64,000 bases of DNA, taken from Thiogranum sp. (lineage in GTDB: Bacteria; Pseudomonadota; Gammaproteobacteria; DSM-19610). A model generated the notes under the pieces. It had not been told where the DNA came from, made no database searches, and saw nothing but the letters and a program-made list of their open reading frames with translations. Positions within the stretch are counted from its first letter, which is position 1; every line of letters begins with the position of its first letter. Of the stretch, positions 1 through 9,462 are shown piece by piece. The stretch covers positions 1-64,000 of the forward strand of contig JAGXGS010000060.1 of assembly GCA_024636585.1 (NCBI GenBank). The letters are read 5' to 3'. The position numbers and the translations under genes were made by a program.

Positions 1-153
1 AAAGCCTTCTATAAAAAAAACTACCCGGTAAAAAAGCTGTACTGGATCGGACTGGGGCTGAACTTCGCCCGCTATCTTCTTGTGTATGCAGTAAGACGCA
101 GCGGCTATCTTTCGCTATCGCTGCTTGGCTCAGCCAAAGGTGACAGCCGGTAG
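1..153 (+). CDS. C-terminal fragment of a membrane-associated protein, possibly a glycosyltransferase (truncated by window edge)
   Basis: Frame 1 is open from base 1 to TAG at 151-153: KAFYKKNYPVKKLYWIGLGLNFARYLLVYAVRRSGYLSLSLLGSAKGDSR*. Not in the ORF track because the start is outside the window. Product call is tentative. Confidence 0.5.
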   Translation, partial: KAFYKKNYPVKKLYWIGLGLNFARYLLVYAVRRSGYLSLSLLGSAKGDSR

Positions 154-1382
154 TAGCCGTCGCCAAGCTTCGGCAGGACAAGCTCCCGCTGATGGTAGTG
201 CACCTGCCAACTGCCAGGCACTCTGCGATACGGGCCGACCGGCTCGACTGAATGACTCAACAGGTAGTGGCCGGGCGAGAGGGTGCGGGTATGCACCCGA
301 ATGTTGCCGTCTGCGGTTTCGAGGCGCATGCCATCGAAAGGTGCGGCCAGCGGTTCCCCGATAAAGATACCTTCGCCCGGCTGTTGCACGCTTCTCCAGT
401 AGGCTTCGATGAGGGTACTGCCGCTGCCGTAGCTGTCCATGAGAATCCCGGGATTTGGAAACTTTCCGACTACATTGCAGGGTTCGACGACGGTACCGAA
501 ACTGCCGGTTGCGCCGGCCTTTAACCACTCCATGGCACTCATCTGCACACCGCCGCCGGTCAGTCGGCCACCAGTCGAAGTGAGATGATCGGCGACTGCA
601 CCAGGCTGGAATCTCAGCGTATCGAGGCCGTTCACCCGGATTTTCCCGGTGAAGTAAAACAACACATCGTGCCGATCGCGCAACGCGTCGCTCATGACGA
701 TCTCGGTATCGATCCAGTCCTGCATGGCGGCAGCAATCTTTGGAAAAAAGACCGCCCGCACGTTACGCGCTTTGTCCCGGGTACTGACGAGGTAGGCGGT
801 GCCTGATGGCTGGCTGCCATCAGAGGCCAGGCCGCGATCAATGAGTGCTTTTGCATCAGCGAAATTTTCAGCGGCAATACTCATGCTCGGACGGATGCCG
901 AGATCCTGGTAGGGACTGGTGCCGCGCCAGGCGTAGTAGGGACTGTGCCGGGTTGCTGCGCAGCGCTGCGCCGAACACCAGCTCCTGTCGAAACCGAACG
1001 TCAGCGCCGACGTGATCGACATGCACTGCACCTGGAACGGCGCCGCCCAGGTAATTGCATAGGCCTGGATGTGCGCTGGCGTCCCCTGTTCCACTTCACT
1101 CCTGAAGCGACTGAAATCAGCCTCGGTCATTGATAGCTTGCCCGGCGTAAAGCTGACGTGCAGCAGATTATCCGCAGGAAGGTTCCGGGCCTGCATGTAG
1201 TAATTGCCGATGCGTACACTCAGGGGATCGGCATCGTTGACAATGACCGCCAGCTCGCTGGCCTGCAGTCGGTGTTCCGGCAGCAGCAGCGGGGGTGCGG
1301 CAGCAACAGCCATCGGCACCCGCATCAGCAGAAGCAGCAGGCAGAATGATTTCAGGAAACTGGAGGTGTTCAACAGGTACAT
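105..1382 (-). CDS. TIGR03790-like conserved hypothetical protein with signal peptide
   Basis: 425 aa ORF with hydrophobic N-terminus; segments such as ASELAVIVNDADPLSVRIGNYYMQARNLPADNLL and GATGSFGTVVEPCN...LIEAYWRSVQQPGEGIFIGEPLAAPF resemble the TIGR03790 family. Confidence 0.75.
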   Translation of the reverse strand: MYLLNTSSFLKSFCLLLLLMRVPMAVAAAPPLLLPEHRLQASELAVIVNDADPLSVRIGNYYMQARNLPADNLLHVSFTPGKLSMTEADFSRFRSEVEQGTPAHIQAYAITWAAPFQVQCMSITSALTFGFDRSWCSAQRCAATRHSPYYAWRGTSPYQDLGIRPSMSIAAENFADAKALIDRGLASDGSQPSGTAYLVSTRDKARNVRAVFFPKIAAAMQDWIDTEIVMSDALRDRHDVLFYFTGKIRVNGLDTLRFQPGAVADHLTSTGGRLTGGGVQMSAMEWLKAGATGSFGTVVEPCNVVGKFPNPGILMDSYGSGSTLIEAYWRSVQQPGEGIFIGEPLAAPFDGMRLETADGNIRVHTRTLSPGHYLLSHSVEPVGPYRRVPGSWQVHYHQRELVLPKLGDGYYRLSPLAEPSSDSER

Positions 1383-1394
1383 CTGCGGTCTATG

Positions 1395-2186
1395 CTACCT
1401 GTTGCGCGGCGCCGCGGAAAGATTGTGCCGATCGCGGAATGCGTTTACCACATCCCACAGATCGTCGGTCAGAATTTCCTGCACGCGATTTGCAATCTCC
1501 TCCGGCACTGCGCCGTAGAACGCTTCAGCAATGCCTCCGGCAATGCACGCCTGCGTATCGCTGTCGCCGCCCAGCGAAATGGCATTGCGAATTGCATCTT
1601 CGCAGGAATGCGACTCAAGGAACGCGATGAGCGCCTCCGGAACGCTGCCCTGGCAGGATACGTCGAACACGTAGGTCGGGCGTATGCTATCCAGAGACCG
1701 CTCCAGATCATAGCCGAATCGCTGGGTAATCTGATCTTTTATGGCCGCTTTGTCCTGTCCGGTGCGGGCAAGAAACACCGCAAGTGCGGTCGCCTGCGCG
1801 CCCTTGATGCCTTCAGGGTGATTGTGCGTCACTTCTGCGCTCAGACGCGCCTGCCGAAGCACCTCGTCTTCAGTCGAAAACGCGAATCCGACCGGACTCA
1901 CCCGCATGGCCGAGCCATTGCCCCAGCTGTTGTAAGGCAGGGGGTCGGATGAATGAAGCCAGCGATTGAACGAGGCGCCATAGCCGGCATTCGGGTAGCG
2001 CCGTCCATATTTTCTCAGCGCGTCCTGGTAGGGAGCGCCGGAGAGTATCGCATCGGCAACTGCGACGCTCAGCACTGTATCGTCGGTGAAGCGGCAGCGG
2101 GCATCGAAGAGCGGAAAGTCCCTGGTCCTGATTGCGTCGTGTTCGTAGACCGAACCGATGATGTCTCCCGCGATCGCTCCTAACAT
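1395..2186 (-). CDS. ADP-ribosylglycohydrolase (DraG/ARH) family protein
   Basis: MLGAIAGDIIGSVYE...FTDDTVLSVAVADAIL... and SLGGDSDTQACIAGGIAEAFYG: metal-binding motifs typical of ADP-ribosylglycohydrolases. Confidence 0.9.
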   Translation of the reverse strand: MLGAIAGDIIGSVYEHDAIRTRDFPLFDARCRFTDDTVLSVAVADAILSGAPYQDALRKYGRRYPNAGYGASFNRWLHSSDPLPYNSWGNGSAMRVSPVGFAFSTEDEVLRQARLSAEVTHNHPEGIKGAQATALAVFLARTGQDKAAIKDQITQRFGYDLERSLDSIRPTYVFDVSCQGSVPEALIAFLESHSCEDAIRNAISLGGDSDTQACIAGGIAEAFYGAVPEEIANRVQEILTDDLWDVVNAFRDRHNLSAAPRNR

Positions 2187-2314
2187 GGCACGAGTTTCCC
2201 AATTTGAATGTCCGGTAGAATTGGCGCTGGGCCGTAGGGCTTTGCTGCTTTTATCCTAGCATCCGCATGCCTCGTCCACAGGGGCGATCCAGCGTTGCGG
2301 CGAGAGTCAGCGCC

Positions 2315-2343
2315 TTGTCTGCGAAACACTGCTGGACTAGTAT
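2315..2343 (+). promoter_or_regulatory. Candidate sigma70 promoter for the 323-aa ORF
   Basis: TTGTCT (2315-2320), 17-nt spacer, TAGTAT (2338-2343), 18 nt upstream of the ATG at 2362. Confidence 0.35.
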
Positions 2344-2361
2344 CATTACGGGGGTCTGAAC

Positions 2362-3333
2362 ATGAATCCATTTAATTATATTGGCTGGTCCGGATTGCGA
2401 AAGCTCCTGAACCAGTCGCTGGCGGAGCGGGGGACAGGGCTCAGTCAGCACGCCGACATTCGCGCGCGGGTGGAGCAGGTGGTCGATGGCACCGATGCCC
2501 GCATCCGTCTGGTCAGTGGCTATCGGAAAAAGCTGCGCGGAGTGGTGGAGGGCGCCCTTGATTATGCTGACTCTGTAGTCGCGCAAATCCCGCCGGCCAT
2601 CGAGATCAGTCGGCGCAGTTTCGGTGCTGACCCACATGTGAACGCCTTTTTCGCGAGGTTTGCAGAGGTCAGGGAGATGATCCGCCACAGCTCCGAGATG
2701 CAGGAGTTTCTGGGCGACAGTGGCGGTGCAGACATGCCCTCTTGCTACGCCCTGATGTGCATGCATAAAACGGAAAGAACCGTGATGGGCATGGAGTTGT
2801 CGGGTGATATCGTGAAGAGGGATGTAGCACAGGTCGCGGTCGGTTTTTCCGGACAGAGGCTCTATTCGCCCGCCCCGAGCGAAGCCGAAGTGCGGGAAGG
2901 TTTGAAAGACTGCCTGTTCACCGGTCTGATGACCAGTGCACTCGAGCGTATTGTGCAGTCGAGACATGCAGGCGAACGTCTGCGCAGTCAGCAGCAGATC
3001 CTGAATGCGCGCCTGCTGCGCTTGCAGCGCGAGCGGAACACGGACAGCGCTGCAGAGATACGCAGCATTCAGCAGGAACTGCAGGTATTGGAGCAGAAGC
3101 TGGCTGCCGCCCCTCTGGTTACGCCGCAGCAATCGCTCGAGTTCGTAAAAGAGGTCTTCAGTAATCCGGAAGCCTTTGTCAGAATCAGCAACAGCGTGCT
3201 CAGGCTCAACAAGATGGGTATAAAGATCCCCGAGGATTCAACCCAACCCGGCAATCAACTCGAACTGACCGAAGTGACTATCGGAAACGAGCAACCAAGA
3301 ATCGTCACACTGGTAAATTTGGGGTCAGAGTAA
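2362..3333 (+). CDS. Uncharacterised protein (323 aa) with charged, probably coiled-coil, C-terminal half
   Basis: Good ORF with a plausible upstream promoter; Q/R/E-rich helical region (LRSQQQILNARLLRLQRERNTDSAAEIRSIQQELQVLEQKLAAA). No characterised family recognised. Confidence 0.8.
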   Translation: MNPFNYIGWSGLRKLLNQSLAERGTGLSQHADIRARVEQVVDGTDARIRLVSGYRKKLRGVVEGALDYADSVVAQIPPAIEISRRSFGADPHVNAFFARFAEVREMIRHSSEMQEFLGDSGGADMPSCYALMCMHKTERTVMGMELSGDIVKRDVAQVAVGFSGQRLYSPAPSEAEVREGLKDCLFTGLMTSALERIVQSRHAGERLRSQQQILNARLLRLQRERNTDSAAEIRSIQQELQVLEQKLAAAPLVTPQQSLEFVKEVFSNPEAFVRISNSVLRLNKMGIKIPEDSTQPGNQLELTEVTIGNEQPRIVTLVNLGSE

Positions 3334-3398
3334 AAACTCCGCTCTCAGTAGCGCCAAACCATCGCAGAGGATAGATTTTACTCTGACCCCGAATTTAC
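3313..3398. repeat. REPIN/MITE-like inverted repeat with GGGGTCAGAGTAAAA arms
   Basis: Left arm GTAAATTTGGGGTCAGAGTAAAA (3313-3335); right arm TTTTACTCTGACCCCGAATTTAC (3376-3398) is its reverse complement at 22/23 positions; 40-nt spacer. Confidence 0.9.
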
Positions 3399-3402
3399 AA
3401 AT

Positions 3403-6228
3403 TTAGCCGGTGTTGCGCATTCCGCTGGCAATTGCGTTGATGGAGCGGAGCAGCGGTTGCAGCCAGCGATCCTGTTCTTCATTGCTGAGGCGGGTATCGC
3501 GGACGCGGCCGAGCAGGGTCACCTGTATGTGGTTCAGTGGATCGAGGTAGGGCTCGCGGCGCAGCAGCGACAGGCTGAGGACGGGGTTTTCCTCCAGCAG
3601 GAACTGGATGTTTGCGACTTCTTTCACCATCTTCAGGGTCAGGTCGTGCTCGTCGCGGATGCGGCTGTAGATTGCCTGTGCCCGCTCCTGATTTTCGGCC
3701 AGTCGCGTATAGCGATGGGCGATCTCCATTTCCGCTTTGGCCAGCGACATCTGGGCGTTGCTGAGCAGGGCGCGGAAGAACGGCCAGTCGCGGTAGATGG
3801 CGCGCAGTGTTTCCAGGTTGTCGGGATGGGCGGCGGCGAACGCCTGCAGTGCATTGCCGATGCCATACCAGGCCGGCAGTGTGTGCCGCGACTGTGCCCA
3901 GCCGAACACCCAGGGAATAGCGCGGATGGAATTCTTTGAGCGGTCCTGCTTGCTGCGGTGGCTGGGGCGCGAGCCGATGTTGAGCAGCCCGATCTCGGTT
4001 ACCGGTGTCGCCTCATAGAAGTAGTCGAGCAGGCCTTCGGTGCGATCGATGAGATCGCGGTAGGCCTGTTCGCCACGCTCTGCCAGGCCTTCCATGATGC
4101 TGGAATATTCGGTGTGCTCATCGTCATGGTCCTGTACGACATTGCGACTGGCTTTGAGGAGACCGGTGAGGCCCATGGTCAGCTCATACACAGCAGTTTC
4201 TTCATTGCTGTATTTGTACGACAGGACTTCACCCTGTTCGGTGAACTTGATCTGTCCATGAACCGTCCCTTCGGGTTGCGACAGGATCGCATCATGGGTG
4301 GGGCCGCCGCCGCGGCCAAGGGTGCCGCCGCGGCCGTGGAACAGGCGGCACTGCACGTCGTGACCTGCGGTAATGCGGATGATGTTCTGCTGCGCCTTGT
4401 AGAGGTTCCATGCCGAAGCGAGGATGCCGCCGTCCTTGCAGGAGTCGGAGTAGCCGAGCATGATCTCCTGCAGATTGCCGGAGGCTTTCAATAACTGGCG
4501 ATAGACATTTTGTTCGAGCAGCATGGTCAGCACCTGCTCGACGTGCGCCAGGTCTTCGATGGTCTCGAACAACGGGCTGATGCGGATGTGGCAGAACCAG
4601 TCGTCTGCACCGCGCCGCCCGGCCAGGCCGCACAGTGACGCCAGCCACATCAGCTCCAGTACATGACTGGCATTGTGGGTCATTGAAATGACATAGGTGC
4701 CGAAGGCCTCGGCGCTGACTTCGTGGCGCATGTTGGCCATGACGTCCAGTACTTGCAGGGTTTCCGCGGTGGCTTCGCTCAGTGTGTTGCGCTGGATCGC
4801 GGGCGGCGGGTTTTCCAGTAGCTGGCACAACAGCGCGATGCGCTGCGTTTCCTCGAGCCCTGCATAATCGGGCTGCTCCGGCAACTGCCGGCACAGCTCG
4901 CTGACCGCGTCGCTGTGACGGCTGGATTCCTGACGGATATCCAGGTGCTGCAGGAAGAAGCCGAAGGTTTCCACCAGTCGCACCAGGTCCAGCAGTTCGG
5001 CGCGCGACACATTATGATCGCCATGCGATGAGAGCGACTCGTGGATCAATTGCAGATCAGCCAGAAGCTCCTGTTCATTGTCATAGTGCGCCGGGAAATC
5101 TTCCGCCCTTATCTCGTTTCCATGCTCGATGCGCTGGTTGGTCAGCTCCAGGTTCTGCCGCAATCGATTGCGCATTATGTAGAGCTTTCGTCGATAGGGC
5201 TCGTGTGAAAACCGGTTCGGGTATTCGCCGATGATATCCGGAAACTCGCGCAGGTCCTGTTCGAGGCGTTCAGTGAAAGCCTGGCTGGGCTGTATCAGGC
5301 GGCTGGAATAGGTGAGCTTACTGCGCAGCTCATCGACGCGACGCAGGTATTCGTGCAGCACTTCGCGCATGTGCATTCGCAATGCGAATTCGGTGGTAGC
5401 GGGTTTGACGAACGGATTGCCGTCGCGGTCGCCACCGATCCAGGAACCGAATTGCAGCAGTCCGGGCACTTCCAGTTCGACTTCGCCATAGGTGCGGCGC
5501 ACTGATTTTTCCAGGTAACGGTAAACACGTGGCACCGCCTGGAAGAGGCATTCGCGGAAATAGAACAGGCTGTTGCGGATTTCGTCTTCGACGCTGGGTT
5601 TGTGCATGCGCACTTCGTCGGTCTTCCAGAGTATCTGCACCTGACTGCGTAGCTCACTGATGATTTCTGCGCGTTCGAGGCGGCTCAGCCGTGTTTGATC
5701 GAGTCTTTCCGCAGTGACGAAAATGCTGCGCAGGTTATGCATGACTGCGCGGCGTTTCGACTCGGTCGGATGCGCGGTAAATACCGGCAGGTACAGAGTG
5801 CTGTTCAACAGTGTCTGTATCTGTTCGACATTGATATCCGAGGCATGAAAATCGCGCATTGTGTGATCGAAGGAACCGATCCACAGCGGACCGCCTTCGC
5901 GCACCCGGCGCCGGCGCTCCTTGTGCAGAAATGCTTCTTCGGCCAGATTTACCAGGCTGAAATAGAGATTGAAGGCACGTACCACATGGCCGAGGGTGTC
6001 CGGGTCCAGAGTGTCGATTTTGCGGGTAAGGCGGGCGCGCAGCGCCGGATCATCTTCGCGGCGCAGGCGAATGAAGCCCTTGCGCAGCATTTCCACGGCG
6101 GCCAGCACATCGCGTCCGGCCTGCTGCGTGAGCACTTCACCGAGCAGATTGCCGAACAGGCGCACGCGCGAGCGCAATGCCTTGTCCCGGGTTCGTATTG
6201 ACAGGCTTTGTTTCACTGGCATATCCAA
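3403..6228 (-). CDS. ppc: Phosphoenolpyruvate carboxylase
   Basis: 941 aa; FTAHPTESKRRAVMHN, GGDRDGNPFVKP, FHGRGGTLGRGGGP, GYSDSCKDGG motifs; ends RNTG. Confidence 0.98.
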   Translation of the reverse strand: MDMPVKQSLSIRTRDKALRSRVRLFGNLLGEVLTQQAGRDVLAAVEMLRKGFIRLRREDDPALRARLTRKIDTLDPDTLGHVVRAFNLYFSLVNLAEEAFLHKERRRRVREGGPLWIGSFDHTMRDFHASDINVEQIQTLLNSTLYLPVFTAHPTESKRRAVMHNLRSIFVTAERLDQTRLSRLERAEIISELRSQVQILWKTDEVRMHKPSVEDEIRNSLFYFRECLFQAVPRVYRYLEKSVRRTYGEVELEVPGLLQFGSWIGGDRDGNPFVKPATTEFALRMHMREVLHEYLRRVDELRSKLTYSSRLIQPSQAFTERLEQDLREFPDIIGEYPNRFSHEPYRRKLYIMRNRLRQNLELTNQRIEHGNEIRAEDFPAHYDNEQELLADLQLIHESLSSHGDHNVSRAELLDLVRLVETFGFFLQHLDIRQESSRHSDAVSELCRQLPEQPDYAGLEETQRIALLCQLLENPPPAIQRNTLSEATAETLQVLDVMANMRHEVSAEAFGTYVISMTHNASHVLELMWLASLCGLAGRRGADDWFCHIRISPLFETIEDLAHVEQVLTMLLEQNVYRQLLKASGNLQEIMLGYSDSCKDGGILASAWNLYKAQQNIIRITAGHDVQCRLFHGRGGTLGRGGGPTHDAILSQPEGTVHGQIKFTEQGEVLSYKYSNEETAVYELTMGLTGLLKASRNVVQDHDDEHTEYSSIMEGLAERGEQAYRDLIDRTEGLLDYFYEATPVTEIGLLNIGSRPSHRSKQDRSKNSIRAIPWVFGWAQSRHTLPAWYGIGNALQAFAAAHPDNLETLRAIYRDWPFFRALLSNAQMSLAKAEMEIAHRYTRLAENQERAQAIYSRIRDEHDLTLKMVKEVANIQFLLEENPVLSLSLLRREPYLDPLNHIQVTLLGRVRDTRLSNEEQDRWLQPLLRSINAIASGMRNTG

Positions 6229-6383
6229 ATTTCATCTGTGTGCTGTACCGGCGAGCGCGTCCTGCGGGACGTCACCGGGTGCCGGGGCGCGCCATTATAC
6301 CCGCTTCGCTGTGCCAGCGGGGCACCAGGTCCGGCACAGTAAAAAAAAGCCCAATCAGTAACCTGGCGCTATTTTCCTTGTCA

Positions 6384-7877
6384 CTAGAAGGGGTTTGAGG
6401 CGGTGCGTCGCATCCCGGCTTCCCTGATCCGCAGGTCCAGTATCTGCTGATACAGATCCACATATACCTTTGCGCTTTGCTCCCAGGAAAAGTCCTGCTG
6501 CATTCCGGTCTGCACCAGGTCTTTCCAGACCCGCTGCTGGGCATAGAGATTGAGCGCCCGATCGATGGCGTGCAGCAACTGGTCCGGTTCAGGCTCATTA
6601 AAGACGAAACCGGTTGCGGTCTGTGCATACAGGTTCGGGCCATTGGCATCCACGACCGAGTCGGCGAGTCCGCCGGTGCGCCGTACAATAGGAGGAGTGC
6701 CGTAACGCAGGCTGTACAACTGGTTCAGCCCGCAGGGTTCGAAGAGCGAAGGCATCAGAAATGTATCGGAGCCGGCTTCCACCAGGTGCGCCAGTCCTTC
6801 ATCGTAAGCGATACGCACGCCGATCTTGCTGCGATGTGCCGTATGGGCGGCGCGCAGCGCCTGTTCGAGTTCCGGCTGACCGGTGCCCAGTATCACCAGT
6901 TGCATGGGCCGCTGCAGCAGTTCAGGAATCAGATCCAATATCAGGCCGAGTCCTTTCTGTTCCACCAGTCTCCCGACATGTCCGAATACCGGGATATCCG
7001 GGCGCGATGGCAGCTCGAAGGCGTTCTGCAGGGCGATCTTGTTTTCCTGTTTCAGGCGCAGGGTGCGGGCGGTGTAGGTGAACGGGATCAGTCGGTCGCG
7101 ACCGGGATTCCAGTCGCGGTAATCGACGCCATTCAGAATGCCGGTCAGGCGATCTCTGCGATGCGTCAGCAGGCCATGCAATCCGCAACCGAATTCGGCG
7201 CTGCGGATCTCCTTTGCATAGGTCGGGCTTACAGTGGACAGCCAGTCCGCAAACACCAGCCCACCCTTTAAATAGGAGATACGCCCGTGAAACTCCAGTT
7301 CGTGCATCGACCACCAGCTGTCCGGCAGCCCCAGTCCGGCAACCTCGGCGCGATCGAACAGACCCTGATAGCTGAGATTGTGGATGGTGAACAGGGTGGC
7401 CGGTCGCTGCGCTTCCGAGGCCAGCAGTGCCGGCACCAGTCCGGTCTGCCAGTCGTTGCAGTGCACCAGATCGGGGCGCCAGTTCAGTCCGGCGCGATCC
7501 ATGGCCAGTTCGCAGACGGCGCGAGCGAACAGCGCGAAACGCGCCGCATTATCCGGCCAGTCAGTGCCCCCCGGTTCGCCATAGGGGCCGCCTGGGCGAT
7601 CGAAATACTCGGGCGCGTCGACCAGGTACAGACGTACCCGACTGTTCGGCAGGCGTCCCAGCAAAATGCGCACCGGTGTCCGGGCCACCGGCAACGTCAG
7701 TTCCGCCACGCATTGCAGCGCGCCCGCGGCCGCGATTGCCTGCGGATAGGCCGGCATTATCAGCCGTACTTCCTGCCGGGAATTTTTCAGTGTGCGCGGC
7801 AGACTGCCACTTACGTCAGCGAGACCGCCGGTTTTGATCAGCGGATGTGCTTCGCTGCTGGCAAAAAGAATGTCCAT
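6384..7877 (-). CDS. glgA: Glycogen synthase (ADP-glucose)
   Basis: 497 aa; N-terminal LFASSEAHPLIKTGGLADVSGSLP and C-terminal PSLFEPCGLNQLYSLRYGTPPIVRRTGGLADSV motifs (GT5). Confidence 0.97.
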   Translation of the reverse strand: MDILFASSEAHPLIKTGGLADVSGSLPRTLKNSRQEVRLIMPAYPQAIAAAGALQCVAELTLPVARTPVRILLGRLPNSRVRLYLVDAPEYFDRPGGPYGEPGGTDWPDNAARFALFARAVCELAMDRAGLNWRPDLVHCNDWQTGLVPALLASEAQRPATLFTIHNLSYQGLFDRAEVAGLGLPDSWWSMHELEFHGRISYLKGGLVFADWLSTVSPTYAKEIRSAEFGCGLHGLLTHRRDRLTGILNGVDYRDWNPGRDRLIPFTYTARTLRLKQENKIALQNAFELPSRPDIPVFGHVGRLVEQKGLGLILDLIPELLQRPMQLVILGTGQPELEQALRAAHTAHRSKIGVRIAYDEGLAHLVEAGSDTFLMPSLFEPCGLNQLYSLRYGTPPIVRRTGGLADSVVDANGPNLYAQTATGFVFNEPEPDQLLHAIDRALNLYAQQRVWKDLVQTGMQQDFSWEQSAKVYVDLYQQILDLRIREAGMRRTASNPF

Positions 7878-7883
7878 TATTGT

Positions 7884-7905
7884 TACCTGATTGAATTGTC
7901 AGGTA
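7884..7905 (-). promoter_or_regulatory. Dyad overlapping the glgA ribosome-binding site
   Basis: TACCTGA-TTGAATTG-TCAGGTA: perfect 7-bp arms, 8-nt loop. On the minus strand it reads TACCTGACAATTCAATCAGGTAACAATAATG, so the AGG-containing SD region lies in the 3' arm. Confidence 0.5.
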
Positions 7906-7992
7906 GGTTGCGTTAACACCCGGCAAGCGTCAAGCTGGTATAGCCGGTTCGGTCGTGAGTCCGGCCACTCGAATTGAAGGGTTTGTTCAGGC

Positions 7993-9462
7993 ATGGACGA
8001 CTGTACCTACGTTATCTTTGGCGCCACCGGCAATCTGTCCCAGGTCAAGCTGATTCCTGCGCTGTACCGTCTCGAGGCTGCGGGACGCCTGCCACCGGGT
8101 CTCAAAATCGTCGGCTTCGGGCGGCGCGACTGGAGCGACGACGACTGGCGCGAAAAAATCCGCGAATGGCTCGGCGGCAAGGCATCGGATCCGGCGGTAG
8201 TGGCGCGGTTCTGTGCCCGCCAGTTTTTTTTCCAGGGTAATCTCGACGACCAGCAGGCATTCCCGGCGCTGCGCGACTACCTGCTCGAAGGCGCACGATT
8301 TTCCCACAATCTGATTTTCTACATGGCCGTGGCGCCCGCTGATTTCGGCCCGGTGAGCCACAACCTCGGAGCCGTAGGGCTCTGTAAGGAAGATGGTGGC
8401 TGGCGTCGACTGGTGGTGGAAAAGCCATTCGGCTATGACCTTGAAAGCGCCGAAAGTCTGAATCGGAGTCTGAGTCGCGATTTCGACGAGTCGCAAATTT
8501 TCCGCATCGATCATTATCTGGGCAAGGGCGCAGTGCAAAACGTGCTGGTGTTCCGTTTTGCTAACCTGATGCTCGAACCGCTGTGGAATCGCAATTACAT
8601 CGATCACGTGCAGATCACGCACTCGGAAGAACTCGGCACCGAAGGCCGCGCCGGCTACTACGACGGCGCCGGTGCGCTGCGCGACATGATCCAGAGTCAT
8701 CTCCTGCAGGTGCTGACGCTGGTGGCTATGGAGCCACCCGCCAATCTGGATGCCGAATGCCTGCGTGATGAGAAGGTCAAGGTGCTGCGTTCCATCCGAC
8801 CGATTCCGCAGAGCGCCGTGAACGCTCACGCCATTCGCGCTCAATACACGGCCGGCAAAGTGAAAGGCCGGAGCGTGAACGGCTATCTCGATGAGCCGGG
8901 GGTGCCGGATGACAGCGTTACCGAAACCTATGTGGCACTCAAGCTCTATATAGATAACTGGCGCTGGCGCAATGTGCCGTTTTACCTGCGTACCGGCAAG
9001 CGGATGAAAACCAGCTATTCGATGGTATCCATCCGCTTCAAGCACCCGCCGCAGCAGTTGTTCCGCGAGACGCCCATCGAACAGCTCAAGCCGAACTGGA
9101 TACTGCTTCACCTGCAACCGCATGAAAACATCCGGCTGGAAATGCAGGTCAAACAGTTCGGTCTGGAAATGCGCGCGGAAACGACCTGTCTCGACGCAAA
9201 TTCCTGCACCGTCAACCCGGGACAGCTCGATGCCTATGAAGCGTTGCTGCTGGATGTCATCGACGGCGATCACTCGCTGTTCCTGCGCTATGATGAGGTG
9301 AGCTGGGCGTGGAAAGCCGTTGATCCGATTCTCAAGGTGTGGTCGATAAACCGGGATTATATTTCCACCTATGATCCCGGCAGCGAAGGCCCGGTTGAAG
9401 CCGACCGACTGTTTGTGCGCCCGGACCAGCGCTGGCGGAATTCACTGGAAGATCAGGATTAA
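7993..9462 (+). CDS. zwf: Glucose-6-phosphate 1-dehydrogenase
   Basis: 489 aa; [47 protein letters not shown] motifs. Confidence 0.98.
   Translation: MDDCTYVIFGATGNLSQVKLIPALYRLEAAGRLPPGLKIVGFGRRDWSDDDWREKIREWLGGKASDPAVVARFCARQFFFQGNLDDQQAFPALRDYLLEGARFSHNLIFYMAVAPADFGPVSHNLGAVGLCKEDGGWRRLVVEKPFGYDLESAESLNRSLSRDFDESQIFRIDHYLGKGAVQNVLVFRFANLMLEPLWNRNYIDHVQITHSEELGTEGRAGYYDGAGALRDMIQSHLLQVLTLVAMEPPANLDAECLRDEKVKVLRSIRPIPQSAVNAHAIRAQYTAGKVKGRSVNGYLDEPGVPDDSVTETYVALKLYIDNWRWRNVPFYLRTGKRMKTSYSMVSIRFKHPPQQLFRETPIEQLKPNWILLHLQPHENIRLEMQVKQFGLEMRAETTCLDANSCTVNPGQLDAYEALLLDVIDGDHSLFLRYDEVSWAWKAVDPILKVWSINRDYISTYDPGSEGPVEADRLFVRPDQRWRNSLEDQD

Noticed and set aside
2251-3132. 293-aa minus-strand ORF opposite the 323-aa gene
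   Set aside because: Shadow ORF; no family features, while the plus ORF has promoter-like sequence and regular protein composition.
6294-6299. TATAAT on the minus strand upstream of ppc
   Set aside because: Perfect -10 hexamer, but no acceptable -35 at 16-18 nt, so not reported as a promoter.
7987-9273. 428-aa minus-strand ORF
   Set aside because: Antisense to zwf; no recognisable domains.
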